DNA of 50,378 nt from Candidatus Nitrotoga sp. CP45 (GTDB lineage: Bacteria > Pseudomonadota > Gammaproteobacteria > Burkholderiales > Gallionellaceae). Location: positions 1 to 50,378 of the forward strand of contig CAMCFJ010000021.1 in NCBI GenBank assembly GCA_945874105.1. The letters run 5' to 3'. Shown here in pieces: positions 17,976 through 28,023 of this stretch. The position numbers were made by a program, and so were the translations under genes. Numbering within the stretch: the first letter of the stretch is position 1; the number at the start of each line of letters is the position of its first letter. The notes under the pieces were generated by a model. The model searched no databases and was not told the DNA's origin. It saw only the letters and a list, made by a program, of their open reading frames with translations.

Positions 17976-18586
17976 GACAGCGCAAGCCACCGCGTTGCTA
18001 CCCCCACCACTTCCAGTGGTTGATGGGTAGTGTAGATCACCATACCGTTACTCAGCAGATGCTCGCCAATCAATTCCTGCATCAGCCCAACCGCGCCTAC
18101 GTCCAGTGCAGTGAGCGGTTCGTCCAGTATCCATAAAGAGGCATTGCTAAGCAACAAGCGCGCCAATGCCACACGCCGACGTTGCCCTTGGGACAACACT
18201 TTGACCGGTAATGTTTCCCGTCCGCGCAAACCCATACGACGTAGCGCCGCGATTACCTGTTTGTCATCCACCTTGCAGCCAGCCAGCCCTGCACTAATGC
18301 GCAAGTTCTCCAGCGCATTCAATTCGTCCTTGATGGCGTTCAAATGGCCGAGATAAATCATCTCTGCATAAAATGTATTGCCCAGCTCTCGGATGTTCTG
18401 CCCGCGCCAACAGATCTCGCCCGCAACAGGCATCATAAAACCGCATAAAGTACGTAGCAGGCTGGTCTTTCCGCTGCCGTTGGCGCCCTGCACCTGTAGT
18501 AACTCGCCGGCTGACAGTGAAAAATTCAGATCAGAAAATAGCAGATGATCTCCGCGACTACAAGCAAGATTGCTAACTTCCAGCAT
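17972..18586 (-). CDS. ccmA: Haem ABC transporter ATPase CcmA
   Basis: This 204-residue ATP-binding subunit has Walker A GANGSGKTSLL near residue 34, signature LSQGQRRRVALARL, Walker B LWILDEPLTALD and an H-loop TTHQ. It is the first gene of the ccm cluster; 159 bp separate it from mltG downstream on the map, with no gene between. ccmF, ccmG, ccmH and ccmI are absent here, so the rest of the type I maturation system must be encoded elsewhere if functional. Confidence 0.96.
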   Translation of the reverse strand: MLEVSNLACSRGDHLLFSDLNFSLSAGELLQVQGANGSGKTSLLRTLCGFMMPVAGEICWRGQNIRELGNTFYAEMIYLGHLNAIKDELNALENLRISAGLAGCKVDDKQVIAALRRMGLRGRETLPVKVLSQGQRRRVALARLLLSNASLWILDEPLTALDVGAVGLMQELIGEHLLSNGMVIYTTHQPLEVVGVATRWLALS

Positions 18587-18745
18587 TACGTGGTCGGTTT
18601 TGGCTCAATATACAATAGCGTGGAATTGTATACGATTGCACCCGTGTATGTTGGCCAAAAAGTGAAGCCGTCTGCTACTGCGATAGGGAGAACGTTTAGA
18701 TTCGCGGAGAAAACATAGCTCGGGGAAAGCATGTTAGCCACGCAA

Positions 18746-19732
18746 TTATTTTTGATAACGATTCACTGCGTTGTTATGTTCATTTAGTGAATTTGAAAAT
18801 TGTGAGCTGCCATTCCCGCGCGCCACGAAGTACAGCGCATCGGTCGAAGCCGGATGAAGAGCCGCCTGTATAGAGGCCAGCCCTGGCAGTGCAATCGGAG
18901 TGGGTGGCAGGCCTGCGCGGGTATAGGTGTTGTACGACGTATCAGTCAGTAAATCGCGCTTGCGCAAATTGCCGTCGAAATGATCTCCCAACCCATAAAT
19001 TACGGTCGGATCAGTTTGCAGCAGCATGCCCTTGCGCAGACGGTTGATAAATACGGCCGCTATCATGCCGCGATCACTTGCCTGCCCCGTTTCTTTTTCC
19101 ACGATAGAGGCCAGAATCAACGCTTCATAGGCAGACTTAAGAGGCAGGTCAGACGTACGTTCCTGCCAACTTTTCTGCAGGTGCATTTGCATAGTCTTAT
19201 AGGCGCGATTCAGCAAGGCAAGGTCGCTTGAGCCTTTGACGAAATAATAGGTATCAGGAAAGAATTGCCCTTCCGCATGCGCCTCCGTTGCGCCGATATG
19301 TCGCATAACCTCTACTTCGGACAGGCTCGCACTATCATGCCGAATGGCCGGATTGGTATTCAATGCTGCGCGGAATTGGTTGAACGTCCAACCTTCAATT
19401 ATGCTGAATTTACTCTGGGCGGCCTGCCCTTCTGTCACGATGGCTAACAATTCCAACATCGTAACCGCGGTTTCCAGCTCATAATTACCGGCCTGTATCT
19501 GGGCAGATTTCCCCAGCATGCGCGCCAGCCAGACAAACATCCAATCGTTGGGCAACGCGCCGGCTTGTTGCATCTGCCGCGCCGCAGTCTTCAGGCTGCT
19601 GCCCTGATTGAGGGAAAATTCCAGGGGAAGCACGGGAAAGGTCAGCGGACGAACAACATAATAGCCAATAGCACTCGCCAGCAGCACGGCCAACAGCAAC
19701 ACAACGAGCAGCAAGCGTTTAATCGTATGCAT
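18746..19732 (-). CDS. mltG: Endolytic murein transglycosylase MltG
   Basis: This 328-residue inner-membrane enzyme cuts nascent glycan strands and so ends peptidoglycan polymerisation. It has one N-terminal membrane helix (about residues 5-28), a LysM-like segment (residues 37-100), and the catalytic YceG domain with the essential Glu in SIVEKETG (about residue 212). Conserved FFPDTY and YGLGDHF blocks are present. The start overlaps the pabC end by 14 bp, the common pabC-mltG coupling. Confidence 0.95.
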   Translation of the reverse strand: MHTIKRLLLVVLLLAVLLASAIGYYVVRPLTFPVLPLEFSLNQGSSLKTAARQMQQAGALPNDWMFVWLARMLGKSAQIQAGNYELETAVTMLELLAIVTEGQAAQSKFSIIEGWTFNQFRAALNTNPAIRHDSASLSEVEVMRHIGATEAHAEGQFFPDTYYFVKGSSDLALLNRAYKTMQMHLQKSWQERTSDLPLKSAYEALILASIVEKETGQASDRGMIAAVFINRLRKGMLLQTDPTVIYGLGDHFDGNLRKRDLLTDTSYNTYTRAGLPPTPIALPGLASIQAALHPASTDALYFVARGNGSSQFSNSLNEHNNAVNRYQK

Positions 19733-20531
19733 GGTTCAACCATTCCTGCACTTGCATGGAAATCGGGTGATGGCTCCAGTCACTACCTGATAGCTCACGC
19801 ACCGGCCACAATCCAATCACACTATTCACCAAAAATACTTCGTCCGCAACAAATAATTCCGCCAGTCCAAACTGCCTGACCCAGCACAGCACACCATGCT
19901 TGGCAGCCCACTCTATCACGCGTTCACGTTGTATACCGGCCACGCCGCAGTTCGACAAATCCGGTGTAAACAATTCACCGTTCCGTACCATGAACAGATT
20001 GCTGCGTATACCTTCAATCACATTTCCAACAACATCCAGCAACAGCCCTTCTGCGATTTCCGGGTCACTCCATTCCGCAGCAGCGAGCACATTTTCCAAA
20101 CGGTTAAGGTGCTTAATGCCAGCCAGTTTCGGTTGATGTGCCAAACGTAAATCGCACACGCGAAGCCTGATACCGTGCGAATAATTTCTGTCTGGACAAT
20201 CAAGTGGAGGAGTGAGACTCAGGATGCGTGTCGGAATCATATTTTCGACTGGAGCATAGCCGCGAGCCGTTTGTTCGCCACGTGTGATGATTATTTTGGC
20301 CACACCATCGGGCCGCAGTTCAATCAAACGCCGCAATTCCTCAAACAGCAGCGCTTCTTCAGGACAAGTGATGCGCAATACAACGCAATCCTGTTGCAAC
20401 TTGCGATAGTGACGTGGCCAACACTGTATGCATCCACCGAGCACACGCAGCGTGCGAAATACGCCATCTCCATATAGCAAGCCGCGGTCATGAATACTAA
20501 CCTGATCTCCCGGCACGCCATTGATCAGCAT
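19719..20531 (-). CDS. pabC: Aminodeoxychorismate lyase PabC
   Basis: This 270-residue PLP enzyme of fold type IV releases pyruvate from aminodeoxychorismate to give p-aminobenzoate for folate. The catalytic lysine is Lys140 in AGIKHLNRLENVLA, and the PLP-phosphate and glutamate region is NVIEGIRSNLF. ATG 20531 follows CAGGGGA at ideal spacing; the longer frame start is rejected. It lies 26 bp after fabF, so acpP-fabF-pabC-mltG probably form one operon. Confidence 0.93.
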   Translation of the reverse strand: MLINGVPGDQVSIHDRGLLYGDGVFRTLRVLGGCIQCWPRHYRKLQQDCVVLRITCPEEALLFEELRRLIELRPDGVAKIIITRGEQTARGYAPVENMIPTRILSLTPPLDCPDRNYSHGIRLRVCDLRLAHQPKLAGIKHLNRLENVLAAAEWSDPEIAEGLLLDVVGNVIEGIRSNLFMVRNGELFTPDLSNCGVAGIQRERVIEWAAKHGVLCWVRQFGLAELFVADEVFLVNSVIGLWPVRELSGSDWSHHPISMQVQEWLNHAYD

Positions 20532-20557
20532 GTGATCCCCTGAAACGTACAAGCGGT

Positions 20558-21796
20558 TTAAACCTTGCGAAACACCAATGTAGCATTGGTGCCGCCAAAG
20601 CCGAATGAGTTGGAAATGGCGACATTAATCGTCATGTTGCGCGCAATATTGGGCACATAATCCATATCACACGCCTCATCCAGCTCGAAAATATTTATGG
20701 TGGGCGGGGCAATCTGATGGTAAATGCCAAGCGCGGAAAATATAGCCTCTACGCCGCCCGCAGCACCCAGTAAATGTCCTGTCATGGATTTTGTGGAACT
20801 GACCTTGACCTTCATCGCGTGTTCACCAAGGCAACGCTTCATTGCCATGGTTTCAGCCAAGTCGCCTAGCGGGGTGGAAGTGCCATGCGCATTAATATAA
20901 TCCACCTGATCCACATTAAGGCCGGCATTACGCAAGGCATTAGTCATACAGCGTGCAGCACCCTCGCCGTCTTCGCGCGGTGCAGTCATATGGTATGCAT
21001 CGGCACTCATGCCATAACCCGCTACTTCGGCGTAAATTTTTGCACCACGGTTTTTGGCATGTTCATATTCTTCCAGCACTAAAACCCCGGCACCTTCTCC
21101 CAGCACAAAGCCATCGCGTCCTTTGTCCCATGGACGGCTAGCGGTAGCAGGATCGTCATTGCGAGTGGAAAGCGCTCGAGCAGATGAGAAACCCCCTAAC
21201 GCAAGCGCGCAAACTGACCCTTCAGAGCCACCTGCGATCATAATGTCGGCATCACCATATTCGATCAACCGGGCAGATTCGCCTATGCAATGGGTGGCTG
21301 TGGAACAGGCTGTCACCATGGACAGATTAGGTCCTTTAAAGCCATACATGATGGACAGATTGCCGGAAATCATGTTAATGATTGTGCCGGGAATAAAGAA
21401 CGGTGAAATCTTGCGTGGACCCGCCGCCAGATAGTCGTTATGACTATCTTCAATCATCGGCAGCCCGCCGATACCAGATCCAATATTCACACCAATGCGT
21501 TCAGCGTTTTGTTCAGTTACCTCGATCCCGGCATCTTTAATTGCCTCCATACCGGCTGCCAGGCCGTAATGAATAAATACATCCATACGCCGAGCATCCT
21601 TGGCAGAGAGATATTGGCTCACATCAAAACCTTTCACCTCTCCAGCAATTTTCGATGTAAACAGGCTGGCATCAAAACGGGTGATGCGGGTAATGCCTGA
21701 TTTGCCATCAACAATATTTTGCCATGCTTGGGCAATTCCTGTACCAACAGGCGAAACAATGCCCAAGCCGGTAATGACGACTCTGCGTTTTGCCAA
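20558..21796 (-). CDS. fabF: 3-oxoacyl-[ACP] synthase II FabF
   Basis: This 412-residue condensing enzyme elongates fatty acids using malonyl-ACP. The catalytic triad is complete: Cys164 in VTACSTATH, His304 in NAHGTSTP and His341 in TGHLLGAAG. The C-terminal NSFGFGGTNA loop is intact. Length and start (MAKRRVVITG) are typical. It follows acpP by 40 bp. The usual upstream genes plsX, fabH, fabD and fabG are not here; pssA occupies the position upstream of acpP. Confidence 0.97.
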   Translation of the reverse strand: MAKRRVVITGLGIVSPVGTGIAQAWQNIVDGKSGITRITRFDASLFTSKIAGEVKGFDVSQYLSAKDARRMDVFIHYGLAAGMEAIKDAGIEVTEQNAERIGVNIGSGIGGLPMIEDSHNDYLAAGPRKISPFFIPGTIINMISGNLSIMYGFKGPNLSMVTACSTATHCIGESARLIEYGDADIMIAGGSEGSVCALALGGFSSARALSTRNDDPATASRPWDKGRDGFVLGEGAGVLVLEEYEHAKNRGAKIYAEVAGYGMSADAYHMTAPREDGEGAARCMTNALRNAGLNVDQVDYINAHGTSTPLGDLAETMAMKRCLGEHAMKVKVSSTKSMTGHLLGAAGGVEAIFSALGIYHQIAPPTINIFELDEACDMDYVPNIARNMTINVAISNSFGFGGTNATLVFRKV

Positions 21797-21836
21797 ACCG
21801 AACTCCGTTATTTTAGGGGAAAAGCGAAAGGAAGAA

Positions 21837-22073
21837 TTACTTGGGATGATTGTTAACGTAATCGACTGCCTGTTGCACTGTAGTTATTTTTTCAGCGTCT
21901 TCGTCTGGAATTTCACACTCGAACTCTTCTTCCAGCGCCATCACCAGCTCAACCGTATCCAACGAATCAGCACCCAGATCATTAACGAACGAGGACTCAT
22001 TTTTCACTTCAGTCTCGTTTACACCGAGTTGCTCAGCAACGATTTTCTTGACGCGTTGTTCGATATTAGACAT
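21837..22073 (-). CDS. acpP: Acyl carrier protein AcpP
   Basis: The 78-residue acidic carrier of fatty acid synthesis begins [17 protein letters not shown]. Ser37 in GADSLDTVE receives the phosphopantetheine arm. The start follows GGGAGAG; the open frame extends further upstream through the promoter and is ignored. A good sigma-70 promoter lies about 45-70 bp before the ATG. It is first in the acpP-fabF-pabC-mltG group. Confidence 0.98.
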   Translation of the reverse strand: MSNIEQRVKKIVAEQLGVNETEVKNESSFVNDLGADSLDTVELVMALEEEFECEIPDEDAEKITTVQQAVDYVNNHPK

Positions 22074-22114
22074 GTAACTCTCCCTACTCTGGTTAAAGTT
22101 CAAAAAGCTTCGGC

Positions 22115-22143
22115 ATTCTACCAAACTTACCTCAAATTCCCAA
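22115..22143 (-). promoter_or_regulatory. Sigma-70 promoter of acpP
   Basis: On the minus strand TTGGGA (22138-22143) is followed after exactly 17 bp by TAGAAT (22115-22120), a good match to the sigma-70 consensus. It is correctly placed for the strong ribosome-binding site and start of acpP. This separates acpP-fabF from pssA upstream. Confidence 0.6.
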
Positions 22144-22314
22144 CTACCGACCTCTCCCAATGTGAAATAAGTCTGGAGGGTTATCGTATTTCTACCGAGG
22201 AACAAGTCTTGAATTAAATAATCGATAGACGTAAATCCAGGCGTTCCAGTGCCACTTCGAACAAAAAAGGTGAATCATATTTACTCTCGCCCCCACGCTC
22301 TCTCTTTTAATCCA

Positions 22315-23070
22315 CTAGGTGGTGGGACTGGAAGTTTTCTTTCTAAAATCAAGCAGCCACAACACATAACCGGATAGGGCATAACAGAAAAAAAGTAGAA
22401 ACAGCACACTGGGCGGATCGCTGAAAATCAGGATAAAAAATAACGCGATCAGGATAATGACGATAAACGGCACGCTCTTCCGCATATTGAAATCCTTGAA
22501 ACTGTAGAAGCGCAGGTTACTCACCATACTCACTCCGGCAAACACCGTGAGGATGACAGCATACCAGCGTGACTCTTGACCGCTAAAATGATTATCCAGC
22601 ATCACCCAAACGAAGCCAGCGACCACTGCGGCAGCAGCAGGGCTGGGCAGACCTTGAAAAAATCGTTTATCTACTGTATCAATATTAGCGTTGAAACGTG
22701 CCAACCGTAACGCCGTGCCCGCGCAATAAATAAAGGCTGCGAACCAACCCAACTTACCCAAGTCCTTGAATGCCCATTCATACATCAGCAACGAGGGGGC
22801 TACGCCGAACGACACCATGTCGGACAAGCTATCATATTCCGCTCCAAATTCACTTTGGGTGCGGGTCAGTCGCGCCACGCGACCATCCAGACCATCTAGC
22901 ACCATAGCAATAAAAATAGCTACGGCAGAAAATTCAAACTTGCCATTCATTGCCTGCACGATGGCGTAAAAACCGGCAAACAGCGCCGCCGTAGTCAATA
23001 TGTTGGGCAGCAGATAGATACTGCGCCTGCGCAGATTCATCGGCTTTCTGTCATTCAAGTCGTCAGCCAT
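22315..23070 (-). CDS. pssA: CDP-diacylglycerol-serine O-phosphatidyltransferase
   Basis: This 251-residue membrane enzyme makes phosphatidylserine from CDP-diacylglycerol and serine. The CDP-alcohol transferase motif D-G-x2-G-R-x8-G-x3-D-x3-D is seen as DGLDGRVARL followed by FGAEYDSLSD. About seven hydrophobic helices are present, of the Bacillus-type (integral-membrane) class II. It lies 30 bp after psd; the two enzymes act in sequence to phosphatidylethanolamine. In many betaproteobacteria leuA follows, but here it does not. Confidence 0.95.
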   Translation of the reverse strand: MADDLNDRKPMNLRRRSIYLLPNILTTAALFAGFYAIVQAMNGKFEFSAVAIFIAMVLDGLDGRVARLTRTQSEFGAEYDSLSDMVSFGVAPSLLMYEWAFKDLGKLGWFAAFIYCAGTALRLARFNANIDTVDKRFFQGLPSPAAAAVVAGFVWVMLDNHFSGQESRWYAVILTVFAGVSMVSNLRFYSFKDFNMRKSVPFIVIILIALFFILIFSDPPSVLFLLFFCYALSGYVLWLLDFRKKTSSPTT

Positions 23071-23100
23071 GATTTTGAAAGATTCTCATCATATTAGCCT

Positions 23101-23751
23101 TTAGCTCTTGGCCAAAACCGCCAGTATCGTAGTAGTTGCGCGCACTTTATCACCTATCGACACTTTTACGGCAGACGTCAGTGGCAAGTACACATCCACG
23201 CGTGAGCCGAAGCGGATGAAGCCATATCGCTGACCACGTGTCAGAACATTGCCTTCTTGAACATAACACAGGATTCGACGTGCGATCAACCCAGCCACCT
23301 GCACGCTGGTTACGTCTTGCCCATCAGCCCTTTTAATCCATATGGCATTTCGCTCATTTTCCAACGAAGCCTTGGCCAGATCAGCATTCACGAACTTGCC
23401 GGGAAAATATTGGACGCGCTTCACCAAGCCATCTATGGGACTGCGATTGGAATGTACATTAAATACATTCATGAACACGCTGATCTTGATGGCATCGCGC
23501 TGCACGTAGGGATCCTGCGTGCGCTCCACCGCCACAATTCGACCATCAGCGGGTGATAACACTGCATCTGCATCCTGTGGGATTTCACGCGGCGGATCGC
23601 GGAAAAATTGCAGCACAAACAACGCCACCAGCCAAAGCGGAAGCGACCACACCCCGCCACCAAAATATGTTACCAAGCTAGCGATGAATGCGGCGATGGC
23701 CAAAAATGGCCAACCTTCGCGTGCGATGATTGGATGGGGGTAATTAGGCAT
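23101..23751 (-). CDS. psd: Phosphatidylserine decarboxylase proenzyme
   Basis: This 216-residue enzyme converts phosphatidylserine to phosphatidylethanolamine. It is the short Psd type with two N-terminal membrane segments. The conserved [16 protein letters not shown] block is present, and the self-cleavage site GS lies in RFGSRVDVY, where the Ser becomes the pyruvoyl group. It precedes pssA and follows ilvC after 123 bp that contain an inverted repeat. Confidence 0.95.
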   Translation of the reverse strand: MPNYPHPIIAREGWPFLAIAAFIASLVTYFGGGVWSLPLWLVALFVLQFFRDPPREIPQDADAVLSPADGRIVAVERTQDPYVQRDAIKISVFMNVFNVHSNRSPIDGLVKRVQYFPGKFVNADLAKASLENERNAIWIKRADGQDVTSVQVAGLIARRILCYVQEGNVLTRGQRYGFIRFGSRVDVYLPLTSAVKVSIGDKVRATTTILAVLAKS

Positions 23752-23817
23752 TAGATGGGAGAAACGAGAATTGGATTTTTAGAAACAAGGATTGCAAAAC
23801 AAGAATCGTGCAGCTTA

Positions 23818-23860
23818 GGATTGAGAGCGATTCAACACTCATTATTCAAACTCTCAATCC
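23818..23860. repeat. Inverted repeat between ilvC and psd
   Basis: GGATTGAGAG (23818-23827) pairs perfectly with CTCTCAATCC (23851-23860) across a 23-nt loop, in the 123-bp gap between ilvC and psd. It lacks a T-run, so it is more likely an mRNA processing or stability structure than a terminator. It may tune expression of the lipid genes relative to the amino-acid genes. Confidence 0.4.
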
Positions 23861-23874
23861 CAGCCCCATCATTC

Positions 23875-24918
<1,044 letters not shown>

Positions 24919-24926
24919 TTAAAAAA

Positions 24927-25418
24927 TTATAGTTTTAAAATGCGATCACCGCGCCCAATGCCGGACGCGCCGGTACGCACGGTTTCCAATATCAGGCTGC
25001 GGTCTATGGCTTGCAAGAAGCTTTCCAGCTTGTGACCGGTACCGGTTAATTCAATGGTGTAAGTTTTGTCAGATACATCGATAATGCACCCGCGAAAAAT
25101 ATCCGTCATGCGCTTCATTTCCTCACGCACCGCACCCACCGCGCGCACTTTCACCAACATTAACTCGCGCTCCAGATGTTCGCCTTCGCTCAGATCCATC
25201 ACCGCGACTACCTCAATCAGCTTGTTGAGCTGCTTGTAAATCTGCTCGATCACTTCGTCAGAACCACTGGTTACTATTGTCATGCGCGACAGGGTGGCGT
25301 CTTCTGTGGGCGCCACGGTGAGTGACTCGATGTTGTAGCCACGCGCCGAAAACAATCCGGAAACACGCGATAAGGCGCCCGCCTCATTTTCCATCAACAG
25401 GGAAATAATATGCCTCAT
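24927..25418 (-). CDS. ilvN: Acetolactate synthase small (regulatory) subunit
   Basis: This 163-residue regulatory subunit has two ACT-like domains. The first (residues 2-75) carries the valine-binding segment NEAGALSRVSGLFSARGYNI. It activates the large subunit and makes it sensitive to valine. Its ATG overlaps the large-subunit stop (TAATG), so subunit synthesis is coupled. The length matches IlvH/IlvN of 160-165 residues. Confidence 0.97.
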   Translation of the reverse strand: MRHIISLLMENEAGALSRVSGLFSARGYNIESLTVAPTEDATLSRMTIVTSGSDEVIEQIYKQLNKLIEVVAVMDLSEGEHLERELMLVKVRAVGAVREEMKRMTDIFRGCIIDVSDKTYTIELTGTGHKLESFLQAIDRSLILETVRTGASGIGRGDRILKL

Positions 25419-27124
25419 TATAAATCCTCCGCCAGAATCACTTCAGACAAGCCCTTGCCACCCTGCACCATGGGAAACACGTTTTCAGTCTGGTCTGTTA
25501 TGAAATCCATGAATACCAGTTGTTGCTTACGCCCAAATGCTTCTTTCAATGCAGGTTCCACATCCGATGGCTTTTCAATGCGCATACCAACATGACCATA
25601 AGCCTCCGCCAGCTTCACAAAATCGGGCAGCGCATCCATATAGGATTCGGCATAACGGTTGCCATGGAAGAACTGCTGCCACTGGCGCACCATCCCCAGA
25701 TACCGGTTATTCAGCATGATAATTTTGAGCGGCAATTGAAATTGTTTGCAGGTGGAGAGCTCCTGAATACACATTTGAATACTGCCTTCACCAGTAACGC
25801 ATGCAACTTGCTCACCTGGATGAGCAAGTTGCACGCCCATTGCTGCGGGCAAACCGAAGCCCATAGTGCCCAGTCCGCCGGAGTTAATCCAGCGACGCGG
25901 CTTATCAAATTTGTAATACTGCGCCGCCCACATCTGATGCTGTCCAACGTCGGAGGTGATGAAGGCATCGCCCTGAGTAACTTCATGCAGCTTTTCGATC
26001 ACGAACTGCGGCTTAATTATCTCATCCGAATTTTTGTAGACCAGGCTGTTCTTGCCGCGCCATTCCTTAATTTGCGCCCACCACGGTGCAATTGCCTGCT
26101 GATCGGGCTTTTCCTTGCTAGCGTGCAATTCTGCCAGCAGATCGTCCAACACATGTGCCACATCGCCAACGATAGGCAAATCCACCTTCACCCGCTTGGA
26201 AATTGAGGAAGGATCAATGTCGATGTGAATGATCTTGCGTTTTTCCTGACTAAAGTGCTTAACATTGCCAACCACGCGATCATCAAAGCGGGCTCCCACG
26301 GCTAGCAATACATCACAATACTGCATCCCCATGTTTGCCTCATACGTGCCATGCATGCCCAACATTCCTACAAATTGCCTGTCTGTTGCCGGATAGCCAC
26401 CCAAACCCATCAAGGTGTTGGTACAGGGAAAGCCCAACAAACGCACCAACTCGGTCAATTGCTTGGATGCATCAGCCAGGATCACGCCGCCGCCCGCATA
26501 AATCATCGGTCGTTTAGCTGCCAGCAACAACTGAACGGCACTCTTGACCTGCTCCAGGTCACTATGCTGAGCCGGATGATAAGAGCGGATGCTCACCGAT
26601 GATGGATAGCTGAACTCCGCCTTTTGATTGGATATATCTTTTGGAATATCCACCAGCACTGGTCCAGGGCGGCCACTTTTGGCGAGATAAAATGCCTTCT
26701 TAATGGTGCTGGCGATTTCCTTAACGTCTTTGACCAAGAAATTATGCTTCACGCAAGGTCGCGTTATACCAACAGTATCCACCTCCTGAAAAGCGTCCTC
26801 ACCGATGGCAAAAGTCGGCACTTGGCCACTGATAATTACCATAGGAATAGAATCCATATAGGCAGTGGCAATGCCTGTGACTGCATTGGTCACCCCGGGG
26901 CCAGAAGTGACCAACGCGACCCCCACCTTATCAGTGGAACGGGCATACCCGTCGGCGGCATGAACTGCAGCCTGCTCGTGACGAACCAGTATATGTTTAA
27001 CCTGATTCTGCGTGAACAACGCATCATAAATGTGCAAGACCGCACCGCCAGGATACCCGAACACATATTCAGTCCCCTCTTCCTGCAAACATCTAATGGT
27101 TATTTCCGCGCCCGTCAATTCCAT
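25418..27124 (-). CDS. ilvB: Acetolactate synthase large (catalytic) subunit
   Basis: This 568-residue thiamine-diphosphate enzyme forms acetolactate from pyruvate, the first shared step of branched-chain amino-acid synthesis. The catalytic Glu50 is in VRHEQAAVHAADGYAR. The FAD-associated central domain and the TPP/Mg motif (GEGSIQMCIQEL...NNRYLG) are present. The ribosome-binding site AAGG (27134-27137) overlaps the stop codon of an upstream 15-residue leader ORF. It is the first full gene of ilvBNC-psd-pssA. Confidence 0.97.
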   Translation of the reverse strand: MELTGAEITIRCLQEEGTEYVFGYPGGAVLHIYDALFTQNQVKHILVRHEQAAVHAADGYARSTDKVGVALVTSGPGVTNAVTGIATAYMDSIPMVIISGQVPTFAIGEDAFQEVDTVGITRPCVKHNFLVKDVKEIASTIKKAFYLAKSGRPGPVLVDIPKDISNQKAEFSYPSSVSIRSYHPAQHSDLEQVKSAVQLLLAAKRPMIYAGGGVILADASKQLTELVRLLGFPCTNTLMGLGGYPATDRQFVGMLGMHGTYEANMGMQYCDVLLAVGARFDDRVVGNVKHFSQEKRKIIHIDIDPSSISKRVKVDLPIVGDVAHVLDDLLAELHASKEKPDQQAIAPWWAQIKEWRGKNSLVYKNSDEIIKPQFVIEKLHEVTQGDAFITSDVGQHQMWAAQYYKFDKPRRWINSGGLGTMGFGLPAAMGVQLAHPGEQVACVTGEGSIQMCIQELSTCKQFQLPLKIIMLNNRYLGMVRQWQQFFHGNRYAESYMDALPDFVKLAEAYGHVGMRIEKPSDVEPALKEAFGRKQQLVFMDFITDQTENVFPMVQGGKGLSEVILAEDL

Positions 27125-27135
27125 GTCAAACTACC

Positions 27136-27183
27136 TTAGCAAACAATAATTAAAGAACCGTGCAAGATAAAGGTTAGAGGCAT
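27136..27183 (-). CDS. Putative ilvB leader peptide, branched-chain rich
   Basis: A 15-codon ORF reads MPLTFILHGSLIIVC. Seven of the 15 residues are Leu, Ile or Val, with L-I-I-V just before the end. GGGGG lies about 10 nt before the ATG. The TAA stop (27136-27138) overlaps the AAGG ribosome-binding site of ilvB, and only 11 nt separate it from the ilvB ATG. Branched-chain leader peptides are known regulators of ilv operons, but the classical attenuator hairpin between leader and gene does not fit in 11 nt. Any control would be translational (inference). A chance ORF remains possible. Confidence 0.45.
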   Translation of the reverse strand: MPLTFILHGSLIIVC

Positions 27184-27411
27184 TTTGGTCAACCCCCACG
27201 CCAGAACGGGATTAACAATTATCTATTGATTTATGATGGAATTTGTTAGCATGAGTTACTCATTAATTTAGTAGGGCATCTATAAAACTAATAACTTCAT
27301 CCCAATTGCAGTGTTGCTAAAAAGTATACCTGCTTGCATATCAAAGACATGTAGCGACGTGTAATTGTTTCGCACCTCGAATTTGGAATTTGGGTAACCC
27401 TTGAATTTTCA

Positions 27412-28023
27412 ATGTTGCCTAGTAGTTATTACCCATCATGGGAGCATTTCAAACTGGCCAGCCACGACGAACTTTCCAAATTTCTCGCTGAAACCGAACG
27501 GCGCGCCTACAAACAAGCATTGTTCGCGATTCGTGACGAACATGTGGCGCTAGATATCGTACAGGACTCCATGCTTAAGCTTGCCGCAAAATATGGCGGC
27601 AAGCCTGCCAATGAGTTCCCTATGCTATTTCAGCGCATCCTGCAAAACACTATTCGCGACCACTGCCGAAGACAGAAAGTGCGCTCCAGGTGGGTTTCGC
27701 TGATGTCCTCGCTGATTCCACAACACGAGGAAGCTGATTATGAGCCACTGGATAACCTTCAGGACGAAAGCAACAATAGCCAAGGACTTGCTCCTGATGC
27801 ATCGTTTGAACAATCCCAACTTATTGCTCTGATTGAAGAAGCATTAATCATTCTCCCAGCACGTCAACGTGAGGCATTCCTGTTGCGTTATTGGGAGGAT
27901 ATGGATATTACAGAAACAGCGGCGATCATGGGTTGCTCGGAAGGTAGCGTCAAAACACACTGCTCCCGCGCTACCCATAGCCTCGCTGCCATCATGAGGA
28001 AAAAAGGAGTTCACTTGTCATGA
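27412..28023 (+). CDS. ECF-type RNA polymerase sigma factor
   Basis: This 203-residue sigma-70-family factor has a region 2 (about residues 25-90, including DIVQDSMLKLA and the FQRILQNTIRDHCRR DNA-contact helix). An acidic linker (100-130) follows, then a region 4 helix-turn-helix (LPARQREAFLLRYWEDMDITETA, then GCSEGSVKTHCSRA). There is no region 1 or 3, as in ECF factors. The stop overlaps the DUF3619 gene start (TCATG). Being co-encoded with a membrane protein and a periplasmic protein suggests envelope-signal control. The start ATG lacks a clear ribosome-binding site. Confidence 0.9.
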   Translation: MLPSSYYPSWEHFKLASHDELSKFLAETERRAYKQALFAIRDEHVALDIVQDSMLKLAAKYGGKPANEFPMLFQRILQNTIRDHCRRQKVRSRWVSLMSSLIPQHEEADYEPLDNLQDESNNSQGLAPDASFEQSQLIALIEEALIILPARQREAFLLRYWEDMDITETAAIMGCSEGSVKTHCSRATHSLAAIMRKKGVHLS

